43,424 nucleotides of DNA from Candidatus Aminicenantota bacterium (GCA_026991555.1 JALXBI010000095.1:1-43424); one strand, 5' to 3'; positions 32,158-41,069 are shown, counted from the first letter of the stretch. Made by a program: numbers and translations. Notes: a model not told the origin generated them from the letters alone.

Positions 32158-34299
32158 CTAAACCTGCCTTCTCTCGTATACTTCAATAATGTCTCCCTTC
32201 TTCACATCATTGAAGCTCTCCAGCCTTATACCGCATTCGCTGCCCATTCTTACCTCATCCACATCGTCTTTGTAATGCTTCAGGGAGGCTATTTTCCCGT
32301 CAAATATGACCTCTCCATCCCTTATAACCCTTGCTTTAAGGTCCCGCCTCACCTTGCCTTCCACCACCAAGCATCCGGCCACAACCCCAACCCTGGCAAT
32401 TTTAAAGGTCTGTTTAACTTCTGCCCTGCCCACCACCGTCTCCTCAAACTTGGGCTTAAGCATGCCCTTCAGGGCCTTCTTAACATCCTCAAGTAACTCG
32501 TAAATTACCCTGTAAAGCCTGATCTGGACCTTTTCAGAGGAAGCTGCGGCTAAGGCCTTTTTTTCAGCCTTTACATTAAAGCCTATTATTATAGCCTTGG
32601 AGGCAGAGGCTAAAAGAACATCGCTTTCGCTCACCGGGCCAGTGGCTGCGTGGAGTATTCTTATCTTTATCTCGTCGGTGGACAGTTTCTCCAGGGAATC
32701 CCTTATGGCTTCTAAGGAACCTATAACATCGGCCTTGAGGATTATGAGAAGCTCCTTCTCCTCCTGACCTTCCAGTTCCCTTAAAAGGTCCTCTAAGGTT
32801 ATCTTCCGCTCCACCCGGCGGGTCCCCATTTTCAGGTTTTCCTTTCTTATCTCCACAATTTCCTTGGCTTTTTCCACATCCCCCACCACATAAAGCCTGT
32901 CCCCTTCCTGGGGCACCTCTTCAAAACCCAGGATCTCTACCGGATCCGAGGGACCGGCTTGTTTGATGGGTTTTCCGAATTCGTCAAAGAGGCCCCTTAC
33001 CTTTCCCCAGGTAAACCCGGCCACGAAGGCCTCCCTGGGTTTAAGTATTCCCTTCTGAATTATTGCCTTTACCGTAGGACCTTTTCTGGGGTCAAGCTTG
33101 GCCACCAGGATGGTTCCCTGGGCAGGAACATCCACCGGGGCCTTGAGCTCCAGCATTTCACCTACCAGCACTATCATCTCAAGGAGTTCGTCCACGCCCT
33201 TTCCCGTCTTGGCAGAAATCTCAACAGCCACCGTATCCCCCCCCCACTCTTCCACAAGAACACCGTGCTCTGCCAGTTGCTGTTTAACCCTCATGGGATC
33301 AGCCTCGGGTTTGTCAATTTTGTTTATGGCCACTATCATCTGAACCCCTGCTGCCTTAGCGTGATTTATGGCCTCAACGGTCTGGGGCATAACCCCGTCG
33401 TCGGCGGCTACCACCAAAACCACTATGTCGGTGACCTGAGCCCCCCTGGCCCTTAATTTTGTAAAGGCTTCATGACCGGGGGTATCTATAAAAGTAATCC
33501 ACTTATCCCCCACTTTAACCTTGTAGGCCCCAATGTGCTGGGTTATTCCCCCTGCCTCCCTCTCCGCCACCCTGGTTCTTCTGATGTAGTCAAGGAGGGT
33601 GGTCTTTCCGTGGTCCACATGTCCCATTACAGTGACTATGGGAGCCCTGGGAACCCATTGGGTCCCTTTTCCGTGAAGCTCCTCTAAGCTTTCCTCAAAA
33701 CTCTTGAATTCTATGCTGACCTTTAAAATCCTTCCTATTTCCTGGGCTAAGGTGGAATCAATTTTGGTATTTGAAGTTATGTAAAGTCCCCCCTCCCGGA
33801 GCTTTTCCTCCACCTGGGAAACCTTAACCCCCAGTTTCTCCGCCAGATCCTTGAGGGTTTCACCCTCCACCACCGTGGCGGATTCCGGGAATTTAACCTC
33901 CTTTTTCTTCTTCTTTATAATCTCAAATCTTTTAGAAGAAACTTTCTGAGGGGGCTTTTCCTCTGGCTTTTCCTTCTTTGGAGGAGCGGTTTTTTTCCGG
34001 GATGGAGAAGGCTTAGCTCGAGTTCTGGGTTTGGGTTGGGGTTTAGGAGAAGTCTCCTTTTCTTCCGGGGCTGGTTTTGGCTTTGTTGCCTTTTTCTCCG
34101 TAACCTTGGGTTTAGGGTTGGGTCTCTTGCCAGTTTTTTTATACTCCTCTATTCTCTCCTTTATCCTTATAAGTTGCTCCTCGTTTATAGTGCTACTTGC
34201 TGTTTTAACCTGTATACCTATATCCCTCAGTAGCTCTATGACAAGCTTGCTATCGAGACCAAATTCCTTGGCGATCTGGTAGACCCTGAACTTCGCCAT
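32158..34299 (-). CDS. infB: Translation initiation factor IF-2
   Basis: IF-2 is the GTPase that brings initiator tRNA to the 30S subunit and joins the subunits. The 713 aa protein has a short N-terminal IF2_N unit (1-50), a Pro/Lys-rich linker (about 57-135), a second IF2_N unit (about 140-200) and the G domain: GHVDHGKTT, DTPGHEAF, NKID and SAKTGKG. Domains II, III and IV follow (VIGSLEAIRDSLEKL, then the C-terminal fMet-tRNA barrel ending GDIIEVYERRQV). AAGGAGG lies before the ATG. It begins one base after nusA stops. Confidence 0.98.
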   Translation of the reverse strand: MAKFRVYQIAKEFGLDSKLVIELLRDIGIQVKTASSTINEEQLIRIKERIEEYKKTGKRPNPKPKVTEKKATKPKPAPEEKETSPKPQPKPRTRAKPSPSRKKTAPPKKEKPEEKPPQKVSSKRFEIIKKKKKEVKFPESATVVEGETLKDLAEKLGVKVSQVEEKLREGGLYITSNTKIDSTLAQEIGRILKVSIEFKSFEESLEELHGKGTQWVPRAPIVTVMGHVDHGKTTLLDYIRRTRVAEREAGGITQHIGAYKVKVGDKWITFIDTPGHEAFTKLRARGAQVTDIVVLVVAADDGVMPQTVEAINHAKAAGVQMIVAINKIDKPEADPMRVKQQLAEHGVLVEEWGGDTVAVEISAKTGKGVDELLEMIVLVGEMLELKAPVDVPAQGTILVAKLDPRKGPTVKAIIQKGILKPREAFVAGFTWGKVRGLFDEFGKPIKQAGPSDPVEILGFEEVPQEGDRLYVVGDVEKAKEIVEIRKENLKMGTRRVERKITLEDLLRELEGQEEKELLIILKADVIGSLEAIRDSLEKLSTDEIKIRILHAATGPVSESDVLLASASKAIIIGFNVKAEKKALAAASSEKVQIRLYRVIYELLEDVKKALKGMLKPKFEETVVGRAEVKQTFKIARVGVVAGCLVVEGKVRRDLKARVIRDGEVIFDGKIASLKHYKDDVDEVRMGSECGIRLESFNDVKKGDIIEVYERRQV

Positions 34300-34300
34300 A

Positions 34301-35554
34301 CTACCTCCTTAATCTATAGCCCCTTATTCTCAATTCCTCTTTAATTCTATCCAGAAATTTCCCGCTCATGCCCGGTAAGGATTCAAGCTTCTTTTCCGGA
34401 AGTTCCTGTAGCTTCTTCCAGGTGAGAATTCCCATCCTTTTAAGAGCAAGGGCAAGGGGCTTGGGAAACTCGGCAAAGGGAAGGCTCTCGTCGGTTTCCT
34501 TAAGAACCTCCTCCCTCCTTTCGCTTTCGGTTTTCAGGGAAATTTTCCAATGGGTAAGTCTGGAAGCCAGCCTTATGTTAGTGCCCTTTTTTCCCACCGC
34601 CACCGAATAATTTTCGTCAGGAACTATGACTTCGGCAATTTTCCTCCCCATATCTACAATCTTAACTTCGCTGACTTTTGCGGGACTCAGGGCGTTGGCT
34701 ATGAACTTCTCAGGATCCTCATCCCACAGCACTATGTCTATTCTCTCTCCTGAAAGTTCCTTGGTAACGGCCAGAACCCTGTTTCCCTTCATGCCTATAC
34801 ACGAGCCCAGGGCATCTACAGTGGGGTCCTCTGCGTATACGGCTATTTTTGACCTTACTCCGGGTTCCCTGACGATGCCCTTTATTTTTATTTTTCCCTC
34901 AGCAAGCTCAGGAATCTCCCTTTCCAGAAGTTTCACAACCAATTCTGGTCTCGTCCTCGAAAGTATGAGCTGCACCGGCTTAGCGTATCTGTAAACCCTC
35001 AGCAGCAGGGCCTTTATTTCCCTTCCTGTTCTGTAGGCTTCCGAGGGGATCTGCTCCCTTTTTGGAAGAAGAGCCTCATCTTTTCCTATGAAAAGGTAAA
35101 CATCCCCATCGCTGATGCGGTGAACCCTTGCGGTAACCACCTGCCCTTCCAGTTCCCTGTATTTGTTGAAAACCCTGTCCTCCTCTGCTTCCCTGACCCT
35201 GGAAAAGAGAACATTTTTGGCAGCCTGGGCTGCTATCCTCCCTAAGGTTTCAGGGGGGAGAGTAAGTTCCACCTCGTCCCCCTCCTTGACATCTTCACTG
35301 AACAGTTTTTTCGCCTTTTCTATATGTATTTCCCTGGTAGGGTCTTTAACCTGCGAAACCACCTTCTTTCGAACCAGAACTTTTACTTCTCCCTTTTCCC
35401 GGTCAAAATAAACCTCTATTTTCTCGCCCTCCCCAAAATATTTTTTTGAGGCTGTCCTTACCGCATCCTCTATGGCCTTTATAAGATAGTCCTTATCTAT
35501 GCCCTTTTCCTTAGAAAGTGCCTCAATAGCCTTTAATATTTTCTCGTTTTCCAT
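34301..35554 (-). CDS. nusA: Transcription termination/antitermination factor NusA
   Basis: NusA binds RNA polymerase and steers pausing, termination and antitermination. The 417 aa protein has the N-terminal polymerase-binding domain (1-125), an S1 domain (about 133-200, GQVVTARVHRISDGDVYLFIG), KH1 and KH2 (DPTVDALGSCIGMKGNRV; NYSVAVGKKGTNIRLASRLTHW) and a helix-hairpin-helix end (about 355-415, LPGMSGKFLDRI). rimP, the usual upstream gene, is missing; nusA heads the operon. There is no ribosome binding site, and an extended -10 ends nine bases before the ATG, so the message is probably leaderless. Confidence 0.97.
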   Translation of the reverse strand: MENEKILKAIEALSKEKGIDKDYLIKAIEDAVRTASKKYFGEGEKIEVYFDREKGEVKVLVRKKVVSQVKDPTREIHIEKAKKLFSEDVKEGDEVELTLPPETLGRIAAQAAKNVLFSRVREAEEDRVFNKYRELEGQVVTARVHRISDGDVYLFIGKDEALLPKREQIPSEAYRTGREIKALLLRVYRYAKPVQLILSRTRPELVVKLLEREIPELAEGKIKIKGIVREPGVRSKIAVYAEDPTVDALGSCIGMKGNRVLAVTKELSGERIDIVLWDEDPEKFIANALSPAKVSEVKIVDMGRKIAEVIVPDENYSVAVGKKGTNIRLASRLTHWKISLKTESERREEVLKETDESLPFAEFPKPLALALKRMGILTWKKLQELPEKKLESLPGMSGKFLDRIKEELRIRGYRLRR

Positions 35555-35563
35555 AAGAAAAAG

Positions 35564-35572
35564 ATTATATCA
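35564..35572 (-). promoter_or_regulatory. Extended -10 promoter of the nusA operon
   Basis: TGATATAAT on the minus strand, nine bases before the ATG at 35554. It stands back to back with the PilZ -10, 15 bases away. It would drive at least nine genes down to 27577. Confidence 0.7.
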
Positions 35573-35587
35573 GAATCTTCGGGGTTT

Positions 35588-35596
35588 TGGTAAAAT
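35588..35596 (+). promoter_or_regulatory. Extended -10 promoter before the PilZ gene
   Basis: TGGTAAAAT is 11 bases before the PilZ ATG. A start seven bases on would cut off most of AAAGGAGG, so either this message is nearly leaderless or a promoter further upstream is used. Confidence 0.5.
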
Positions 35597-35607
35597 AAAG
35601 GAGGAGT

Positions 35608-36099
35608 ATGAATGTGTGGTGCTGCATTATAATTCTGCTTCTTCTGGCAGCCGATGTATACCTATTCGTAATGCTCTTAAGGGCAAAGAGGTTCTTTCAC
35701 CGTCAGATTGAGATATTGAAAATCAGAGGAAGTCTCCCCAGGGAATTCAAGGATAAAAGGGCCTTTCCCAGGGTGCCCGGTTTCTCCGAGAAACCTATTA
35801 TCCTCAGATTTATCTCCCCGCCCTTAAAGGATTATGAGGGGGTGGTGGATAACATCTCCACGGGTGGAGTGGCCATACTTCCTAAATTCCCTGTATCAAG
35901 AATCAGTATTGACCAGGAAGTGGGTCCCATAGAAATCGTTTTCCCTGACGGAACCTATAGGGTTGATTCTGCCAAGGTAGTCAGAATAGCCCACCTCGGA
36001 AACGACAGGATAATCGCCATGAAGTGGCTCAGGATCCCTTACCGAACCAGGGACAGAATTCAGAAATACATTGATGAATACTTCCGCAGCCGATCTTAA
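35608..36099 (+). CDS. Membrane-anchored PilZ domain protein
   Basis: The 163 aa protein has an N-terminal membrane helix (about 5-27), then a PilZ domain. Both c-di-GMP contacts are present: RxxxR (R51-R55, in KRAFPRV) and NxSxxG (N82, S84, G87), so it should bind c-di-GMP. AAAGGAGGA precedes the ATG. The gene overlaps the GAF-HD-GYP gene by 26 bases, so receptor and a likely phosphodiesterase are made together. The output partner is unknown. Confidence 0.85.
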   Translation: MNVWCCIIILLLLAADVYLFVMLLRAKRFFHRQIEILKIRGSLPREFKDKRAFPRVPGFSEKPIILRFISPPLKDYEGVVDNISTGGVAILPKFPVSRISIDQEVGPIEIVFPDGTYRVDSAKVVRIAHLGNDRIIAMKWLRIPYRTRDRIQKYIDEYFRSRS

Positions 36100-37144
36100 A
36101 CGGATAATCCATTTACTCTCCGAAATCTACTCTTCCTTAGAGCCAGAAGAGGTTCTTTTCCAGTCCCTGAAGGGAATAGTCTCCCTTATCGGATGCGAAG
36201 CCGGGTCAATCTGGGAACTATCCGAGGAAGAGGGGAAACTTTTCTTCAGGGCAATTGTGGGAAGAGGGGCTGAGAATTTAAAGGGTAAATCATTACACCT
36301 GGGGGAGGGAATCGCAGGAAGTGTGGCAGCCTCCGGAAAGCCGAGGGTGATAGATGATGTGAGGAAAAGCTCGGAGTGGAATCCGGACTTTGATAGGGCG
36401 AGCAGTTTTCACACCGAGAACCTACTAACCTTTCCGCTTAAATCCAGGGGGAAGGTAATAGGAGTTATACAGCTTCTCAACAAAGAAGGAGGTTTCCGGT
36501 CCGAGGACATTGAACTCATAGAGAATTTGGCCGGCCCAGTGGCCATGGCCCTGGAAAATGCAAGACTTTACCTATTCCAGAAGAGGCTATTTAAGGAAAC
36601 AGCATTGGCCCTGGCAACGGCCATAGATAAAAGGGACCCCTACACCGGAGGCCATACGAAAAGGGTTCTTGAATATTCAGGGAAAATAGGCGAAATTCTC
36701 GATATTGAGGGAAACGAACTGGAAAAACTTGAACTCTCTGCCATACTCCACGACGTAGGAAAAATAGGGATTCCCGATGAGATTTTAAGAAAAAAGGGAA
36801 GCCTCACAGAGGAGGAAAGGAGGCTTATAGAGAAACATCCGGAAATAGGAGCGGAGATTGTTGAGGGAATACCCGGAACAGAATCTATAGTAGAGGGAAT
36901 AAAATACCACCACGAAAGGTGCGATGGCTCCGGTTATCCTGATGGGCTAACCTGCGAAGAAATTCCCATCTTCGCCAGGATAATAGCCGTGGCCGATGTT
37001 TACGACGCCCTGACCAGCGAAAGGCCATACAGAAAAGCCCTTTCCCCTCAGGAAGCTCTTGATTACTTGAAGGAGAGGGAGGGTCAGAAATTCTGGGAGG
37101 AAGCGGTCCGGGCCCTCCTCTCGCTTTTTCCGGTCGGAAAATAA
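36074..37144 (+). CDS. GAF-HD-GYP protein, likely c-di-GMP phosphodiesterase
   Basis: The 356 aa protein has a GAF sensor (about 15-165, with GEGIAGSVAASGKPRVIDDV and VIGVIQLLNK) and an HD-GYP domain (about 180-350). The metal residues are present: H226-D227 in HDVGKIG, H255, H279-H280, GYP at 287-289 and D308. HD-GYP proteins hydrolyse c-di-GMP to pGpG or GMP. The GAF ligand is unknown. It has no receiver or membrane domain. The ATG at 36074 follows a TTG; no ribosome binding site is clear, and coupling to the PilZ gene is likely. Confidence 0.93.
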   Translation: MNTSAADLKRIIHLLSEIYSSLEPEEVLFQSLKGIVSLIGCEAGSIWELSEEEGKLFFRAIVGRGAENLKGKSLHLGEGIAGSVAASGKPRVIDDVRKSSEWNPDFDRASSFHTENLLTFPLKSRGKVIGVIQLLNKEGGFRSEDIELIENLAGPVAMALENARLYLFQKRLFKETALALATAIDKRDPYTGGHTKRVLEYSGKIGEILDIEGNELEKLELSAILHDVGKIGIPDEILRKKGSLTEEERRLIEKHPEIGAEIVEGIPGTESIVEGIKYHHERCDGSGYPDGLTCEEIPIFARIIAVADVYDALTSERPYRKALSPQEALDYLKEREGQKFWEEAVRALLSLFPVGK

Positions 37145-37157
37145 GGCCTCTGGCCAA

Positions 37158-37166
37158 TGTTAAAAT
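37158..37166 (+). promoter_or_regulatory. Extended -10 promoter of rtcB
   Basis: TGTTAAAAT, six bases before the rtcB ATG. The eleven bases AATGTTAAAAT are the same as before mnmA. Confidence 0.6.
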
Positions 37167-37172
37167 ATTGAT

Positions 37173-38609
37173 ATGAAGGAAAAACTCAGAAAAATTTCCC
37201 CCTTTAAATGGGAAATACCCAAACACGGTAAGATGAGGGTTCCGGGTATAATCTACGCTTCCGAGGAAATAATGGAAACTGTGGAAGACGGAGCCCTCCA
37301 GCAGGTGGCCAACGCAGCTACCCTTCCAGGAATTGTTAAAGCCTCCATGGCCATGCCCGACATCCATTATGGGTATGGGCTTCCCATAGGAGGAGTAATT
37401 GCCACGGACTGGCACGAGGGAATAGTCTCTCCTGGAGGCGTGGGATTTGACATAAACTGCGGGGTTAGGCTTGTAAGAAGCAATCTTACCCTGAAGGATA
37501 TCCAGGGAAAGAAAGAAGCACTTCTCAATGCCCTTTTCAGGAAAATTCCTACCGGGGTGGGCTCCACAGGAAAATTAAAACTCTCCCATTCGCAGCTCAG
37601 GCAGGTTCTGGCCGAGGGCTCCTACTGGGCTGTGAGAAAGGGATACGGGACGGAAGAGGACCTTCAGGCCACCGAGAGCACTGGCAAGCTCCCCTGGGCA
37701 GACCCTTCCGAAGTTTCCACCAAGGCCTTGGAAAGGGGGAAAGACCAGCTTGGGACCTTAGGCTCTGGAAATCATTTTGCTGAAGTCCAGGTGGTGGACG
37801 AAATTTACGACGAGAAAACCGCCAAGGAATTCGGCCTGGAGCTGGGAATGATTACCCTTATGATTCACACTGGTTCCAGGGGACTTGGCCATCAGGTAGC
37901 CACGGATTTCCTGGTAATAATGGAACGGGCCCTTTCTAAATACGGCATATGGCTCCCGGACAAACAGCTGGCCTGCGCCCCCACCCAATCCAAGGAGGGT
38001 AAAAAATACTTAGGGGCCATGGCCTCGGCGGCCAATTTCGCCTGGGCCAATCGGCAGATTATAATGCACTGGGCCAGGGAAGCCTTCAGTGAAGCCTTGG
38101 GAATGAGCTGCGAGGAGCTGGGACTTGCCCTTATTTACGACCATGCTCATAACATAGTGAAGAAGGAAGAACACAGGGTCAACGGCAGGGAAACGGTGCT
38201 GGCCGTCCACAGGAAGGGAGCCACCCGGGCCTTTCCTCCGGGACACGAGGAACTTCCCCCCCGCTATCGCAAAACAGGTCAGCCGGTTATAATCCCCGGG
38301 GATATGGGAAGGTATTCCTTCCTTCTGGTTGCCACTCCAAGGGCCATGGAGGAAACCTTTGGCTCCTCCTGCCACGGAGCAGGAAGGCTCATGAGCAGAC
38401 ACAAGGCCATTAAGGCTGCCCGGGGAAGGTCCATCGAAAACGAATTGAAGAGGGAAGGGATTCTCGTAAGGTCTGCCAGCAGGAAAACCGTCATGGAGGA
38501 GATGCCCGAGGCCTACAAGGATGTTTCCTTAGTGGTGGAGGCCATAGAAGGGGCCGCTATCTCAAGAAAAGTAGCGAGGATGAGGCCCCTTCTGGTAATT
38601 AAGGGTTAA
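37173..38609 (+). CDS. rtcB: RNA-splicing ligase RtcB
   Basis: RtcB joins RNA 2',3'-cyclic phosphate ends to 5'-OH ends using GTP and manganese. The 478 aa protein shows the metal residues D93 and C96 in GFDINCGVR, the GSGNHF segment, the second His region in DHAHN, and the guanylylated histidine in SSCHGAGR. No archease, RtcA or RtcR gene is adjacent. There is no ribosome binding site; see the promoter at 37158. It converges on the FN3 gene with a 4-base overlap. Confidence 0.95.
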   Translation: MKEKLRKISPFKWEIPKHGKMRVPGIIYASEEIMETVEDGALQQVANAATLPGIVKASMAMPDIHYGYGLPIGGVIATDWHEGIVSPGGVGFDINCGVRLVRSNLTLKDIQGKKEALLNALFRKIPTGVGSTGKLKLSHSQLRQVLAEGSYWAVRKGYGTEEDLQATESTGKLPWADPSEVSTKALERGKDQLGTLGSGNHFAEVQVVDEIYDEKTAKEFGLELGMITLMIHTGSRGLGHQVATDFLVIMERALSKYGIWLPDKQLACAPTQSKEGKKYLGAMASAANFAWANRQIIMHWAREAFSEALGMSCEELGLALIYDHAHNIVKKEEHRVNGRETVLAVHRKGATRAFPPGHEELPPRYRKTGQPVIIPGDMGRYSFLLVATPRAMEETFGSSCHGAGRLMSRHKAIKAARGRSIENELKREGILVRSASRKTVMEEMPEAYKDVSLVVEAIEGAAISRKVARMRPLLVIKG

Positions 38610-39367
38610 CGGGTATAGCGGAAATACATCCAGCGGCTCTTGGGTCCGGACCTTCCCGAAGCATCAACGCCCCAGACCCTCCATTTTCCAGGCTGTGCTC
38701 CCACGAAACGGAAGGTATAACTGGTTCCCCTTATGCCCTCAACCTTCTTCCACAGAACTGCTCTGCAGGTCTCAGGCCTTCTCATGGGGCCACAGGGTTC
38801 AATGTAGTATATCTCCACGGTATAGGAAACAGCCCCGGGAACGGGTCTCCATTTCAATGTGGTGGTTCTGGGGTAGTGATGGAAAACCTTACCATTGGGA
38901 GGATAAATGGGCTCTGGAGCTTCGGTCACTCTTCCTACTGCCGGTGGAGCTACGGTCGCCTTCCTGAAGGTGTAGGACTTGTCCATATTTTTCCTTTCGT
39001 CCAGGGGAAATCTAACCATGGTCCTTACCCTGAGGATGTTTCCGGAAGGACGGTTGAGTATGAGGTATCTCTCCGACTCCCTGAACCTGTAAATAGCTAA
39101 GATGGACTTAAAATGCCTGCCCGGGTCGTCGTAGGGACTTCCAGCAAAGGTATAGGCCTTCGCCTCCCCCCAGTAACAATCAGTAGGATGACATTTGCCC
39201 CACACCTTCACATAAGTGTCTCCTCCCCTTCTTGTTACGACAATCTTGGTAATTCCTTTGGTATGCGGATTGGTGTTAATCCATGTTCCATAAACCCTGT
39301 CAATTCCCTGAAACTGATAAGCAAAACCCAAAGAAAGAACGAAAAGAAAAGCTGCTATTTTTCTCAT
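38606..39367 (-). CDS. Exported two-domain protein: Cys/Trp-rich beta domain plus FN3-like domain
   Basis: The 253 aa protein has a signal peptide (MRKIAAFLFVLSLGFA). The first domain (about 20-130) carries WINTNPHTKGITKIVV and the motif WGKCHPTDCYWGEA, seen in a family of small secreted beta-sandwich or lipocalin-like domains of unknown role. After a Pro-rich linker, a fibronectin type III-like domain (about 150-253) ends the protein (ATTTLKW-type strand pattern, WRVWGVDASGRSGPKS). Three further cysteines lie in the second domain. GGAAGGAGG precedes the ATG. The function is not known. Confidence 0.7.
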   Translation of the reverse strand: MRKIAAFLFVLSLGFAYQFQGIDRVYGTWINTNPHTKGITKIVVTRRGGDTYVKVWGKCHPTDCYWGEAKAYTFAGSPYDDPGRHFKSILAIYRFRESERYLILNRPSGNILRVRTMVRFPLDERKNMDKSYTFRKATVAPPAVGRVTEAPEPIYPPNGKVFHHYPRTTTLKWRPVPGAVSYTVEIYYIEPCGPMRRPETCRAVLWKKVEGIRGTSYTFRFVGAQPGKWRVWGVDASGRSGPKSRWMYFRYTR

Positions 39368-39385
39368 GTCACCTCCTTCCTTTTT

Positions 39386-39394
39386 ATTTTAACA
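39386..39394 (-). promoter_or_regulatory. Extended -10 promoter of the FN3 gene
   Basis: TGTTAAAAT on the minus strand; the leader would be about 12 bases and keeps AAGGAGGTGAC. It is the fourth exact copy of these nine bases in the window. Confidence 0.6.
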
Positions 39395-39396
39395 GA

Positions 39397-40152
39397 TTAA
39401 ATTTCAAGAAGCATTCCGTCGGAAGCAGCCTTGATCTCTAAACCAAGGGTTCGGGAAAGCTCCTGGGCCATCTCCCAGGGCTTTGCCCTGAGCATGTTCA
39501 TCCCGAAATGAGTCATAATTAAAAGCCTCGGTTTAATTCTAATGGCCAGCTCCTTCACATTTTCCAGGCAAAGATGTTTTATCCTCGGATTACAATCCTT
39601 AAGAACAGTATTCACCACTAAATAGGAACAGTCGGAATAGCATTCGGGAAGCTCCGGAAAGAAAGCCGTATCAACTATAAAACACAACTTCCCCTTTTCA
39701 TGGGAAATTTTTACTCCGTAGGTTTCAACTCCGTGAACATGGGGACAGGAAATCTCAAGTTCCATGCCCTCCAAGGAGTATTTTTCCCGGGCCTTCATTC
39801 TTATTATTTCCACTGCTCCCATGAGATAACGGAAGACCACCCTATCCTCCCCCTCCACTGCCTGAGCAGGAGCCAGAAGAAAACCCCTTTTTCTCTTGAC
39901 TCCCTCTGTCATGGCATCAAGGAGAGCATTAACATCCCCGCTGTGGTCCAAGTGAATGTGGGTAAGAATAACCCCATCAAGGGAAGAAGGGGGAATTCTG
40001 GGCCTTGACTTGGCCATTCTCACCAGGGTTCCAGGGCCAGGGTCCAGGACGATTTTCTTCCCATTAACTTCAATATAAGTCCCTGCTGAAGAGCGAAGCT
40101 GGGTAGCCATAACATATCTGGCCCCTGCGGTTCCAAGAAATTTAACCCTCAT
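39397..40152 (-). CDS. MBL-fold metallo-hydrolase (RNase Z-like group)
   Basis: The 251 aa protein has the MBL motif THIHLDHSGD (two-metal site), followed by a His in CPHVHGVETYG, FIVDTAF with the bridging Asp, and a late His in IMTHFG. The start GTAGARYVMATQLRSSAGTYIEV resembles RNase Z and phosphonate PhnP-type members. The substrate is unknown. It overlaps the CDF transporter gene by 4 bases, so it may serve metal balance or just share the operon. Confidence 0.85.
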   Translation of the reverse strand: MRVKFLGTAGARYVMATQLRSSAGTYIEVNGKKIVLDPGPGTLVRMAKSRPRIPPSSLDGVILTHIHLDHSGDVNALLDAMTEGVKRKRGFLLAPAQAVEGEDRVVFRYLMGAVEIIRMKAREKYSLEGMELEISCPHVHGVETYGVKISHEKGKLCFIVDTAFFPELPECYSDCSYLVVNTVLKDCNPRIKHLCLENVKELAIRIKPRLLIMTHFGMNMLRAKPWEMAQELSRTLGLEIKAASDGMLLEI

Positions 40153-41054
40153 TTGGGAACATCCGCCTCTATAAAGATTTTCTTTATCGAAGGGAATTTT
40201 TCCCTTATTTCCCTTTCTGCCATGTCAATGGCGGAACTTACCTTTTCCATAGGGGTGGTGGGAGGAAAAAGAACCTTCCCTGCCAGGAGGATGTTGTCCT
40301 CCCCTAAAATGAGGGACTTCAGATAAACCACCCTCTCCACCCCCTCCTGCCCTGAGAGAATTCTCTCTACCTCCCTCATCACCTCCTCAGGAGCTGACTC
40401 CCCCACTATGAGAGAATGCATCTCCGAACCCAAGAAAAAGGCCACGCCTATAAGGAGAAAACCTATAAGGACGGAACCCAACCCGTCAAAAAGGGCAAGT
40501 CCGGTAAAATGGGAAAGGAGCACCGAGAAGAGGGCAATGGTTAAACCCAGAAGGGCTGCCATGTCCTCTAAGTAAACCACCACCACTTCAACCCTGGGGG
40601 TCTTTCTCAGGAAGGAAAAAACCGAAAGAGCTCCCTTTTCCCTGTGAAGTTCACTGCTGGCTTTGAGAAAGGAAATCCCCTCCGCTGTCATGGCAAATAG
40701 GAGAAGGCCCACAGCCAGAAAGGGATTTTTTATCTGATGGGGATGGATGACCTTCCTCACCCCTTCCCAGAGGGAATATAATCCTCCTAAGGCGAAAAGC
40801 TGAACCGCCACGAGAAAGGCCCAGAAAAATCTCTCGCTGGCATAACCAAAGGGATGGGTTCGGTCCTCGGGCTTTCTGCTCCTTGCCATTCCCACCAGGA
40901 GGAGAACCTGATTTCCCGTGTCCGCTGTGGAATGTATGGCCTCCGAGAGCATGGAGGAAGAACCTGTAAGAAAATAAACCACAAATTTGGAAAGGGCTAT
41001 GGCCAGGTTGGCTCCCAGGGCGAAAAGCACTACCTTCTTGCTACCGTGCGCCAT
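40149..41054 (-). CDS. Cation diffusion facilitator (CDF) metal transporter
   Basis: The 301 aa protein has about six membrane helices, with the metal-site pattern SMLSEAIHSTADTGNQ in helix II, the DRTHPFGYASER loop typical of CDF proteins, and a cytoplasmic C-terminal domain (about 205-301). CDF proteins export zinc, cobalt, nickel, manganese or iron by antiport. It sits next to a Co/Ni importer, so export of the same metal is plausible. There is no good ribosome binding site; TATAAT ends six bases before the ATG. Confidence 0.88.
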   Translation of the reverse strand: MAHGSKKVVLFALGANLAIALSKFVVYFLTGSSSMLSEAIHSTADTGNQVLLLVGMARSRKPEDRTHPFGYASERFFWAFLVAVQLFALGGLYSLWEGVRKVIHPHQIKNPFLAVGLLLFAMTAEGISFLKASSELHREKGALSVFSFLRKTPRVEVVVVYLEDMAALLGLTIALFSVLLSHFTGLALFDGLGSVLIGFLLIGVAFFLGSEMHSLIVGESAPEEVMREVERILSGQEGVERVVYLKSLILGEDNILLAGKVLFPPTTPMEKVSSAIDMAEREIREKFPSIKKIFIEADVPK

Positions 41055-41060
41055 GGATTA

Positions 41061-41066
41061 ATTATA
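41061..41066 (-). promoter_or_regulatory. -10 hexamer of the CDF-MBL operon
   Basis: TATAAT on the minus strand lies in the 15-base gap after cbiO and ends six bases before the CDF ATG, so a leaderless message is expected. Confidence 0.55.
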
Positions 41067-41069
41067 CCT

